Shown here: piece by piece, positions 12,845-23,137 of the stretch
Layout of the letters: each line of letters begins with the position of its first letter
Numbering within the stretch: position 1 is the stretch's first letter
DNA from: Ascidia mentula
Lineage: Eukaryota > Chordata > Ascidiacea > Phlebobranchia > Ascidiidae
Length of the DNA stretch: 64,000 nucleotides
Assembly (NCBI GenBank): GCA_947561715.1
Contig: OX387197.1
Coordinates: forward strand, 3,477,001-3,541,000
Direction: 5' to 3'
The notes under the pieces: generated by a model
What the model was told of the DNA's origin: nothing
Databases searched by the model: none
What the model saw: only the letters and a program-made list of their open reading frames with translations
Translations under genes and position numbers: made by a program

Positions 12845-15800
12845 ATGAGCAAACAGTTGCTTTCATCCGTAAACGACGGACGTTTGAGTCCATCAGATGA
12901 ACTTGCAAACAGGAGAAAGATTCGACTCATTCAGGTCCGCCAGCAGGAGCAGGAAATTGCAAAGAAAGTCCGAAAACAAGTGAAACAACAAAAACGGAAT
13001 GTCCTACAAGATGTTGCACAAAAGCTGAATAGAGAATTTGACAAGAAGAAAAACCTGAATTATGCTATTTCGAAAGAAAAGTATGTCGAGGGTCTGCAAG
13101 ATTTTGGCAAGGCCCATGAAAATGCCACAAGTGATGTAGCCGACCAAGCATTAATTGCTGCCATATTTGACCAACAAAAGCGAGATGCTCACAAAAGATA
13201 TACTGAAGCAATTCAAAGAGCACAAATGCTAAAAGCTATAGAGGAAGAAAGTGAACGATCTGTAATGGAAAGGAAAATGCTCGTCAAGAAGAAAGAAGCA
13301 ATACGGGCGAAGCAGATTGCAATGTTGCCTAAGAAAGAGGTGACTAAGGAGAATGAATCAAGTGGCTGCCACACAGAAACAACCATTATATCAAATAGAA
13401 CCCAAAGTGCGCTTGTGGAAAGGTCATATGCACAAGAAACTAATGCCAAAGATGCAGCTACTGATGAGGAGTCAAGATGTGCGGAGCTTGACAAGGATCG
13501 TGTATGCGACCATTCAGCCCAAATGGAGAGGGCGCAGCTTCGTCATCTGGCTGCTTTGCAAAAAGCCAGAATGACGAAAGAATACACCAAGCTGGAATCG
13601 GATGTAAAGGTATTACAAAGGAAAGCTGCCTTTACAAAACGAAACCATTTCTCAGCTTTTCCCAACCAGGGGATTTCGAAAAACTTTGACAGTGCCACCC
13701 AAGCGGAGCTACTTGACACACTGGGAATACCACAAGCTTGGGAGGTCGATTTTTCCAAGGATAAGGAAACAGACGAAGAAGAGATGGAGCAAACTTCCCC
13801 TTCCTCCAGTGAGTTGGTTCCGGCATCAGCTGAGGAAAGTGGGACAAGTGAAACAGAAGAAACCACAGCAACAAGCACAAACCATTCAGAATCTGAAAGT
13901 TCTGACTACACTTCTGGATTGGCAACAAGTGAGTCTGAGGAAAGTGAAACAAGAATAACCTTTGTTCCTGGCAGAGGGCTGCCCAGCTATCAAATCCCCT
14001 CTAGACAAACTTATGAAACCCATGTTGACACAGAACATTTAAAAGGAGAAACTGTGAAGAAAAGTGACGCACACAAAAAGAAAAAAGCTGTTGCATTTGA
14101 ACTTCCTGGTGATAGTGATGATGATATTTTGGTTTTAAAAAGCAAAATACCTATGTCGAGCCATGATGATGATAACCACCCAGAAGGTAGTGATGAACCC
14201 ACAAAGCCTCTAACTGTAGAAACCAGTCGGCCTTTTGAACCCATAGAAGATGAACCAGTAAAGGATGTAGAAGAAAAAGATTTGACAAACTTAGAACAGT
14301 CAGAAGATCATCCTGCAACTGATCCAACTCCTCCTGTAAGCCAACCAACATATTCTCATGCAAATATTACAAAAGCGTTACAACATCCAGATGTTTTGGC
14401 ATTCCAACGCAGAATACTTGAAACTCATGGCTTGTCAGGTAGCGAGAGGTCAGCAGACAGCAGCGTGCAAGATGCTGAAGTGAAGTCAGAATCTTCAGAA
14501 AGCAAATCATCTGAAACAACAGTAGACTCATCTGATAGCACCCAACAACAAATATCTTCTGTTTCTAATGACACCACAGCTGATGAATCTGTCATCTCGC
14601 TTGAAGATGGTTTGGAAAAAATTGCTTTGGGAATTGAAAAACGGGAAGAAGAGTTAAAACGTCAGCAGAATATTCTGGAGGAATACAAACGAAAACTGAT
14701 TGCTCAGCAAAAGCAACATGTCGCTATCGCCAAGTTGTCGGCAACCGTTGGAAGACATCTAAACAAGCTTCCTGTTAGTCCAGAGATGCAGACAGTAGTT
14801 GACAATGACAATGATGTAAGTGGGAATACAAATGATAGCGAGGGCATGCAAGTTATTAACGTCAATGAAAAGCATACATCTGATTCAACTGTGCCAGCAC
14901 AGCGAATCTACCTTGATGGATCAAACGTGCAAATTCCAAGTCTTCTTATGATGACAGATCCAAATTTAAAGTTGCCTACACCTTTGTCAAGCTTTTCATC
15001 ACATGATAGTTTGAGCAACGCAGCAGTTGCTGATGATGATTCGGGTACATTGGAAGTACATGAAATTAGTTCAAGTAGTATGCGGGCACCTTCAAGCACA
15101 AGCAAAGTCAGCAGTGTAAGTAAAATGCCTTCCACTCCACTATCCAACCAGGAAGGCTTTTCATTTGTCGAGTTAATGCCCCAAGCAGATGTCCAACTAG
15201 CTGATACAACCAATTCAAGCAGTAGTTACAGTTTTGATACACACCAATTTATGGAATTACAACCTGATATGACTACACCTGCTAAAGTTGCACCTTATGA
15301 CCCACATTTTAATCCAAATGTATCTTCTTTTATGGAGTTGACTCCTCAGACACCAGAAATAGCAGTTAAGGACATAACCACTAAAGAAAGTCCATCTGAT
15401 CTTGACATATCAGAGCACCCCTTATCTACTCACGATAGTGATGAAATGTCCTACCCTCCGTTATCTAGTTTAGAAGGCAATGGAAGCATTCTAATTCGAA
15501 GTCCCACTGAAAGTCGTACAGAAGAAACCGGGGTTACGCTCAATGAGACTTCATGGAAATCACTTCTGGCTCAAAATGACACTACAACAGACTCAAGCGC
15601 CTCAGTAGAAGAGTCGTCAGTGGAGACAATGCGTCTGGAAGACACCATGATCGAATTAAGCGGAAGAGGGATCCTAGAGGAGCCAGACATGACTCTGGTG
15701 TCTCTCAATTCCACAATACCTGATAGCGGCCCGATTTTAAACTCTAGTTTAACTTCGCAAGAAATTGTGGAAATCTTCAATCCCCCGTTAAATAAATCCG

Positions 15801-15958
15801 CAATTGTTAAAGAGAAAATTCCCACACCAGATTCATCGATTAGCGACAAATCAGTATCCTCACTTGATGTAACGGTTCTTCCTGCACAACCTGCTGCTTC
15901 TGATGAGTGCCTTGCTATGCTTTTTGCTTACCTCAAGAAAATTGATACTACACAATAG
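12845..15958 (+). CDS. CEP295: CEP295-like centriolar protein, single coding exon (1037 aa)
   Basis: CEP295 builds the outer centriole wall and is needed for centriole-to-centrosome conversion. The identity rests on the N-terminus: NRRKIRLIQVRQQEQEIAK followed by basic helices matches the vertebrate stretch ERRRKLRLLQVREQERDIAL, and further helical segments follow to about residue 170. After that the protein is acidic and disordered (about 300-360 is very Ser/Glu-rich), with a short coiled coil near 590-640 (REEELKRQQNILEEYKRKL). A motif F-(V/M)-E-L-x-P occurs three times around residues 770-840. No C-terminal ALMS motif is recognised, and the protein is under half the human length (about 2600 aa). 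The 3.1-kb uninterrupted ORF is unusual beside intron-rich neighbours. The function is inferred from the N-terminal match only. Confidence 0.75.
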   Translation: MSKQLLSSVNDGRLSPSDELANRRKIRLIQVRQQEQEIAKKVRKQVKQQKRNVLQDVAQKLNREFDKKKNLNYAISKEKYVEGLQDFGKAHENATSDVADQALIAAIFDQQKRDAHKRYTEAIQRAQMLKAIEEESERSVMERKMLVKKKEAIRAKQIAMLPKKEVTKENESSGCHTETTIISNRTQSALVERSYAQETNAKDAATDEESRCAELDKDRVCDHSAQMERAQLRHLAALQKARMTKEYTKLESDVKVLQRKAAFTKRNHFSAFPNQGISKNFDSATQAELLDTLGIPQAWEVDFSKDKETDEEEMEQTSPSSSELVPASAEESGTSETEETTATSTNHSESESSDYTSGLATSESEESETRITFVPGRGLPSYQIPSRQTYETHVDTEHLKGETVKKSDAHKKKKAVAFELPGDSDDDILVLKSKIPMSSHDDDNHPEGSDEPTKPLTVETSRPFEPIEDEPVKDVEEKDLTNLEQSEDHPATDPTPPVSQPTYSHANITKALQHPDVLAFQRRILETHGLSGSERSADSSVQDAEVKSESSESKSSETTVDSSDSTQQQISSVSNDTTADESVISLEDGLEKIALGIEKREEELKRQQNILEEYKRKLIAQQKQHVAIAKLSATVGRHLNKLPVSPEMQTVVDNDNDVSGNTNDSEGMQVINVNEKHTSDSTVPAQRIYLDGSNVQIPSLLMMTDPNLKLPTPLSSFSSHDSLSNAAVADDDSGTLEVHEISSSSMRAPSSTSKVSSVSKMPSTPLSNQEGFSFVELMPQADVQLADTTNSSSSYSFDTHQFMELQPDMTTPAKVAPYDPHFNPNVSSFMELTPQTPEIAVKDITTKESPSDLDISEHPLSTHDSDEMSYPPLSSLEGNGSILIRSPTESRTEETGVTLNETSWKSLLAQNDTTTDSSASVEESSVETMRLEDTMIELSGRGILEEPDMTLVSLNSTIPDSGPILNSSLTSQEIVEIFNPPLNKSAIVKEKIPTPDSSISDKSVSSLDVTVLPAQPAASDECLAMLFAYLKKIDTTQ

Positions 15959-15990
15959 TAAAAAGATTTGTTGCTTGAGAATTACTTCCT

Positions 15991-15996
15991 ATTAAA
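15991..15996 (+). terminator. ATTAAA poly(A) signal variant after CEP295
   Basis: ATTAAA 33 bp after the CEP295 stop, inside the 259-bp gap before ZWILCH. It would serve separate 3' end formation, or cleavage of an upstream cistron in a two-gene transcript. Confidence 0.4.
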
Positions 15997-16196
15997 TATT
16001 TGTTTGACTTGTTTTGAGGAAAAAAATTTATATATGTGCCAGTTCTGTGAATATTATTTGTGACTGATGAAGTTTTTTCATGTGTGCTGTTTTAATGTTT
16101 GTAGATCTAATGTATATTTCTTTGTGTATAAATGATCTTTTAATATTCAATTATTTTATACAAAAACCCTTTATGTGTAATTTCAATCTTATTTTT

Positions 16197-16210
16197 TGTG
16201 TACATTTTAG
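16197..16210 (+). promoter_or_regulatory. Splice acceptor just before the ZWILCH start (candidate trans-splice site)
   Basis: A T-rich tract ending in TTTTAG lies 7 bp before the ZWILCH ATG at 16218. No upstream 5' exon with a matching donor was recognised between CEP295 and this site. Spliced-leader trans-splicing is widespread in Ciona and usual at downstream cistrons. Its use here is inferred. Confidence 0.45.
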
Positions 16211-16217
16211 TGATAGG

Positions 16218-19200
16218 ATGGATAGCTTTTGTCAAATAATCAAGACTCTAAATGCAAATGGGAAAGCAGAGTGGGAGGGCTGTACACTGTCTAAGACCCT
16301 TGATTTAAATAATAATGACTCGAAAGATCCCTCTGTTGCATCAAACCTTCTGCAACTTATTTCCCAACTCAGTGATGAACCTCTTCCAGAAATTATGACC
16401 TACTTCTATGCTGAAACAATCGACCACGGCAATCTATCAAACGGTTTTGCTGACGTTGGCATTGATTCACTGCAGGAAGACAGTGCTGTGCCACCACCAG
16501 AGGGCAGTAACACAAGTATTAACTCAAACTGTGCCATCAGTATTTCAGACCAAAACTTAGTTTCTTTTTCTATCGCACAAAGTTTTTTATCCCACTTATC
16601 GTATCTCCTTGCCAACGGTAACCACACGCTAACCAAGTTTTTGCCATTGCTAGTTCTTTGTGATGGTCACGTCAATGAACAACGCATCTACTTTTTGCTG
16701 ATGCGAGTTGTGACAGACAACAGTGGACAACTTCAAGTAGTCACTGAAACTGTTTCTTGCCATGGGCCATATTCGGCCCTTAAGTGGGACAGGAGCCCAG
16801 AAAAACCTATGCCACCCATTATATCTGTGGACAGTAATTCCAAACAGCTGCCCAATGGCCAGAGTTGCTTTGTTAACTTAGTTGCTGAATATAATCTTTT
16901 CGGATCAAGTTCGTCGCTTGCCAAGGATGTACCTCCCAATGCTTCTCAAACAACAATTCATGTGAAGTGTTCAGAGGTTATTATTAATCCCAAAATGTAA
17001 CAGATAAAGTTTTTGAAAATTAAACATTTAAATTTTTAAACATTTAAGTTAACAAACTATGTGAAATAATGTGTTTTAGTAGAAATAAATACACAGTGCA
17101 ACTAGGGCTTTGTGGAAGTTTCATATAGGTGGCTTTATAGATGCTGCTTTTTTGTAGATGATTTTTATGAGTTATTGGTTGTAGGTAAGTGAAGTCTTGT
17201 CTCTTAATCCATCCTCCATCACCAACATCGAAGTCATGGTTAAACCGGTCCCTGGAAAGGTTGGTAGCCCAGCCTTCAACTTCTACAAGAACCTGGCAAT
17301 AATCGAAGGTTTGAATATGTTTTAATGTCTGTTGTGTTTTTCACTGTTGTCATTGCAACAAGTTCAATAATATGATTCCTTGATTCAATGAGACACTTGT
17401 GCAATGGAAAACTTGCATTAGAGACATTTGAGATAACAAATAATTTTTGTTCCCATTATTTCTAAATGGTTAAATATCTAAAGTGCCATCAAGTGGAACT
17501 CAAATTGCATTATCTTAAAATAGTACATAGTGATTATCCTACCGGGATATTAAAAATTGTCCAAATATAAAACACGCTTGTGGAGTTGTTACATTTTGTG
17601 CAGGGCTCTTGAGTGCATTTGGGCAAGACAGAGTCGTGAACTGGATTGAAACAGACCAAACAAAATCTGAGGTACAAAAACCTTTGTGTGTATGTTTGTA
17701 AACTCAAATGTAGAATTTGTACTGATCCCACAGGTAGATCATCCCAGAACCAATTAATACAATAATCCAAACGTGTGCTTTAAACCAGCATAACCAACAA
17801 TTTGCATGTATTGTTTTATTCTGGCTTTTATTTTTCTATTTGATCACTGCAACTATCTTGTCCCTCATAATACAAGATTTATGTTTACAATAAGGACGTT
17901 ATGTCGAAGTTGAAGGAAGTAGTGGATTGTTTCAACGAGTCAAAAATGATATCTTCTCCCCTCCACGACGATATTAAACCAGACAGTGAAGGTAATTGTT
18001 TTTGTTGGTTGAAATTTATTACTTTTGAAGTCACAATTGTGCAACTTTTAATGATAATATTTAAAAAAACTTCCCTTGTGATTAATCAACATTTTAGCTC
18101 TCTTTTGTGTTTGGCAGATATTTAACAGAAACAGTAATTTTAATAAAACAATTCTGTGCAAAAAAGTTGTCATGCAACCCCCAGACCTACATAATGTTAT
18201 TAAGTAAAACAAGGAGTTATTTGCAGATGATGACAACTATACCTACACCCCAAGAAACGAACTTGATTTCACAGAACAAGTGTGGGAAGTTTTGAAGGTT
18301 TGTGGTTGAAAAGAATATATTTGCAAAAATCTTTCTGACAATTATTTTCACTGATCACAGCATGTTGGAAACCAACACGACTTGATACATGGACTTGATT
18401 TTATCGTGAAACAGCTCAAAGCCGGTCTGGGAATAAGATTTTGGCTTCACGAAGACAACAACACTTACCTTGCAAATTTAATTCGAAAATCTTATGAGGT
18501 AAAAATAACGGCATTTGTTTTGTATTTTTATTTGTAGTAAATAGCACATAATTAGAGCATGAATGTATCATAAGGTTTGTGTGACAAAAAAAAACATAAA
18601 ATAATATTGGCCGATAACAAAATGACGTTACCACCCACCTATATCTGTGACGTCAGTCAGGTCAGCTCCTTATAATGATGGAGCTACACCGACTGCATCA
18701 TTCAAACTGATGATGGCATAAGTTTTTGTCGAAGCGTTTTTTAAACATGACAATGTTACTAGCAATATGGGCCAGTCTTTTTATACTCAGAATATTGTAA
18801 TTGCTTAGGACAAAATCTCAGCACCTGCAATGCAAGGGGATCTCCCTATCCAGATACTGACAGAAATTGGAATGGACAAGTTACAAAGAGACTACACTGA
18901 GTTTTTCTTTCAAAACTCGATTTCTGCAGGAGGAAAGTTGGATCAAATCAAGTCGTGGCAGAACTCTGATCAAAACACGTCGAAGAACCTGTTGAAAAAG
19001 TTTGGCGGGTTGCAGAAATTACACCATATAACAGAACTCGCTGTGCACTGTCGAGATTTCATGAAATTGTCGCCGGGAAAAGTATTAAAAATTGTGAGGT
19101 GAGATTTTACCGGAAGAAATAGCAAACACATTTACTTTTATCTTGTAGTAAAAGGTTATGTTGGTTTGTTGGACACAAACTTTCAACAAAAACTTTTTTG

Positions 19201-19795
19201 ATACTTACTGGCTAGTTTTATTAATGAGTTTTGCCAAGATAGGATTGAAAAAGTTGCATTATTGAAAAGCAAAATAATTGTTATTTTATGCCTTGTACAG
19301 GTCTGCTGCACAAGATTATCTGGATTTCGAATTTGATTGTGGAAAGTGTTTCACTTTCAATGTTTTGTATGCGGAGGTGAAAACGTTCCTTGACATTGAA
19401 CATCCGAGTGTTTGGAAAGTCAAAATCAAATCTTCCCCAGAACAGCCTGTTTGGGTATGAATACACTTGAAGATGCAAAATATCCTGGTCATATTGTATG
19501 GTTGTTAATTAACACACTCGTGTGCTACATGCCTTTCTTCATTCAAAAAAGTGTAAATAGTATTTATTCTGTGTTTCTCTTTTAAAGAAATAAGCGCCGA
19601 CGCCTTGTGACAATAACTAAAATTTTTCAGATGGTAAGCAGTTTGTGTTGGAGTCGGGAATTCCCCTTTGACAAACTCCTTTCCGTTGCTACACTGGACG
19701 AATTTTCTCTTGACCAAGTTTCGCTCGACGACACAAAAGATGAACAAAGCTCTTTTTATTATGTCACACAGAAAGTTCGAAGTTCCCATGTGTAA
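16218..19795 (+). CDS. ZWILCH: Zwilch kinetochore protein (RZZ complex subunit)
   Basis: Zwilch, with ROD and ZW10, recruits dynein and Mad1-Mad2 to unattached kinetochores. Nine exons: 16218-16976, 17185-17308, 17604-17671, 17895-17991, 18227-18297, 18361-18498, 18809-19098, 19301-19454, 19631-19795. They sum to 1866 nt (621 aa; human 591) with all phases agreeing. Landmarks: ELDFTEQVWEVLK aligns with human DLDFAEQLWCKM; FWLHEDNNTYLANLIRKSYE aligns with WLHSGSNSLLSKLIHQSYH; LPIQILTEIGMDKLQRDY aligns with IPVQMLLEIGLDKLKKDY. The ATG at 16218 (MDSFCQIIK) is preferred because it follows a strong acceptor. The frame stays open upstream to 16080, but that part looks like an outron. Confidence 0.92.
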
Positions 19796-19979
19796 TTCTT
19801 CTAGTTTTCTACAAAATACACAAACTTGCTGAAAGAGTGGAGTTGGGTGTAAATAATGTTTGCTACGAACATAAACAAATAACTTTATGCAGGGCTTTAA
19901 GGGAAAAAACGTTCTTGCGGAAAAAACATAAACCATATTGTTTTCCTGCAATTTCTGAAATGAGTGAATATATGTGATG

Positions 19980-19985
19980 AATAAA
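19980..19985 (+). terminator. AATAAA after ZWILCH
   Basis: Canonical hexamer 184 bp after the ZWILCH stop, at a typical 3' UTR distance. Confidence 0.55.
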
Positions 19986-20190
19986 CCTGTTCAGTTTTTG
20001 ACAATGTACGGCCGACAATAAGCTTGTGTACGGCTGCATGAATTGGCATCAACGGCCACGTGAGGCCATGCGGCCGCAGGTTCTCAGTAATGGAAAATTG
20101 GCTTGTTAGTTTTGCATTAAACAGGAGCACAGCAACCTGTGAACAAGTGCAACAAACGAATATTGATTGTTTATTTGAACAACAAACAGA

Positions 20191-20217
20191 GGACAACTGT
20201 TTCGACCTAATAGGTCT
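20191..20217 (-). repeat. Partial copy of the dispersed GACCTATTAGGTCGAAACAG repeat
   Basis: On the minus strand it reads GACCTATTAGGTCGAAACAG, identical over 20 bases to the copy at 48454-48493. The CTGATGA part is missing. Confidence 0.55.
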
Positions 20218-20874
20218 TTCGTTGTAACAAAAGTGTTGCTGGGACAGAAGAGTGCTTTTGTGGCCAAAACATTTATGACTTTTATATATTTTAAGTCTTT
20301 TGAAGTTTTATGATTTTACAAACTTCTGCAAGACTGGTCTTGGTTTAGTGGTTTATTTATCGCGTCAATTAGTACTTATATTGAAGCAATGTCGTCCATT
20401 CCCGGCAAAAGATAAGTAATTAAATTTTGTGGCTGGCAAAGACCGCCGAGAAAAACTGACAAAACCAAGATTGTGATGGAACACAGTTATCCTGTCACAG
20501 CACCACTTTTTGTCTGGCAGTAGCCTAACATATACGGGTTACGTTCCACCATAAAATATGTCCGAATAATCGGTTTTGGCTATAACTTAGTTAAACGATG
20601 CTGTACTTCACTAGTTGTGGCTAAAGATCACTATTACTATATAAAATCCGCCACAATTCACCACCAATGTATTTTTCGCAATAGTTTGTAACTACAAATG
20701 TTAGAATCATAAGGTGGGGTTAAAGTTATGACATCAATCCTAAAATGACGTTGTATAATTTTATTGAGCGAAGAAAAACACACAATCGCCATATTATCGA
20801 AGTACAGAGTAATGTCGTGGCTGCTGTACCTTTAGGTTTGCGAATAATCAGACAAATAATAAGCCTTTGGTTTG

Positions 20875-21348
20875 TGACGTCACAGTGACATATTTTGGTA
20901 TGATGTCACAGCTTGCCCTGACCTTTGTGGTAACATAATTTGGGGGTTCTCCTATGTTTGAAACTATTCGATATCGACTATATAAGGCGCTCTTCCTATG
21001 CAAAAAAGGCATTTTTTACGCGAACGCCTTGTATGACGTCAATACGCTATTGCAAAAAATGTTCACGAATATTAATCGTTGCCATAGTGCAGTTTTCCAC
21101 ATTTTTTAGTTCACGTAGAACCTAAAAACTTTGAAAGTATATTTGTTGTAGATGTACCTTGAGTTTTACGCAAAGTTACCATGACCGTATCACATGGAAT
21201 TTAAGTCATGGGGGCACGATTATGAGGTTATGTTTACACAAAAACAGGTTTACATCAGGATGTGCAATGCATCATGCAACTTTATAATCATAGCAACATT
21301 ATTGGGCATTGTCGTTCTTGTGCAATGCTGTAAGAAAGCATGACGTCA
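20875..21348. promoter_or_regulatory. Cluster of three perfect CRE palindromes (TGACGTCA)
   Basis: TGACGTCA at 20875-20882, 21034-21041 and 21341-21348, about 2 kb upstream of the NXPE-family gene. This is the CREB/ATF consensus. Whether the sites are bound is unknown; the 8-mer is over-represented across the whole window. Confidence 0.3.
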
Positions 21349-23137
21349 CGACATGCGAGGTTGGAATGGACTGGTGTTACACATGTCTGAATATTGGCCT
21401 AAATGAGGTCCAAACTTTTTACCCTTTAAATGTGCATTCCTATACTTTTAAATATTTCTGTTAGGACTCAAAATAAGGGGTTAATTCAGTTTCAAAATGC
21501 CGAAAAGGGCGAAGAGGCAACCCGCTTGTAAACAATTTCAACGATATTAGTATTTAAGGGAATTTTCGAAACATTTTGTTACTGATTGTTTTTTATATTT
21601 CTTGCAGTGAGCAAAAAATAAATAAATTTTGTGATGTAAGGAGGTGACCTGTTTTTATTCATTTGCACAATCTTCAGTGATACGTTAATGTGTAACTACC
21701 AGATCCTAAAATGACGAATCATTTGTTTTGTCATTGTGGCACACCACTAAGTATCGCTATATACCTTATGCTGACATAAAGCTTTTACACGACTGCGAAT
21801 TAAGTAAAGCTTAATAAGTAGCCTATAAAAAGCAGTAACAAGAATTTTAAACAATTGCCTACAACTTGACTGAGTTTATAAATATTGGTAGTCAGGGTGG
21901 TTCATCCAGCAGTGCGCTCACTAAATAAAATAATTTTGAAGTTTAGGATGTGAAGTAGACAATGAAATGCTATTATTGTGTGGTGGTGTGTGTGATGCTA
22001 GCTACAGTATAGCTCAGAGGTTTTGCGTAGTATTTTGTAGTCACAATAAACTGGTATATTTTAAGTGATAATAACTGTAGACTGTACTCATGGCCCTTGA
22101 TAATATTACGGGCGGAAGAACTACAACCAAACGCATCCGGCCGAAAATACAGATTGGTGACAAACGACCTATTGCGTGTATTTTACGCATTTCTGTATTT
22201 CGTTTGTCTTTGTTTCGTAACAAGCGCGTTTTCACTGCTAGACCAAGGCTATTGTCAGTTAGTGAATATTTTTAGCTGTAGCAACAGCAGCACTTGCCTG
22301 TTTAGCCCGTCGACGCAAGCGTTAAGATGAAAATGTTGCCTTACAATATACAGTTACGGAGTACGGTAAATTTTATGCTCTATTCATGGTTCCGACATCG
22401 CGTCATCAATAGGTCTGAAGTATGCTGCAGATAAAGATGACTGAAAATGCATTGGCTTAGATAGGAGTTATTTACTAAAACGCGTGTAGCGCAGCCCTAA
22501 ATCCTTTCGTGGGAAAATTTTCGGCAACTTGCGTGCCTGACAGCAAACTGGCTGTGTGTTTACCACGGGAAATCGCATGGAAACTGACAGCAGACGGACA
22601 TTGAACTTTATCTGTTATGTTTTTTGTTAGTGTGTGCAACTAAGTTAGAAAAAAATCCTTTGCAGAACTTTCTAATGTGATTTAGATAAAGTAGAATAAC
22701 TTTTTTTTTTTTTAAAGTTTTTAGTTTATTTTAGAATAGTTTGTTTCATATGCTGCAATTTTTTTCTTTTATGTAACAGTAAACGCACACATCAATGCAA
22801 TGCGTTAGTTGCGGTTAATTCCAGACGATTTCCTCCGCCTTAACTTGAATTTTATTTATTGGTGCTTGGAAGTTAGATTCTTTGACAATTTCAGTTTTGC
22901 CGAAAAAAAATGTAGGTATAGGATTGGATTTTTCTTCAACGTTTTACAGTTGCACCTGTGTTAGAGTAAGGATACAATTACAAATACACCGCACAAGAAA
23001 ATTTTTTGAATAGGTTACAACTCAAATCTTCAAACATTCCGGCTATTTTCCACTAGTAAATATTTATTCCCTTTTGCATAACTTGCTTATCTTTTTGAAG
23101 GCTTTCTTCTGTTTTTTTGTTGTGTTAGAGCAACGGT

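Larger units (their letters stand above)
19796..23137. other. Intergenic region between ZWILCH and the NXPE-family gene
   Basis: 3.3 kb with no recognisable coding exon on either strand; the open frames are short and lack family motifs. It holds the ZWILCH 3' UTR, a partial copy (20191-20217) of the dispersed GGTCGAAACAGT repeat, and three perfect TGACGTCA sites (20875, 21034, 21341). A cis-regulatory role for the following gene is possible. Confidence 0.5.

Noticed and set aside
16080-16217. N-terminal extension of ZWILCH from an upstream ATG
   Set aside because: The extension is Phe/Leu/Cys-rich like translated AT-rich non-coding DNA and is separated from the good start by a strong splice acceptor.
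19796-23137. Possible extra gene in the largest intergenic gap
   Set aside because: Only short frames, none with splice-linked partners or recognisable motifs on either strand.
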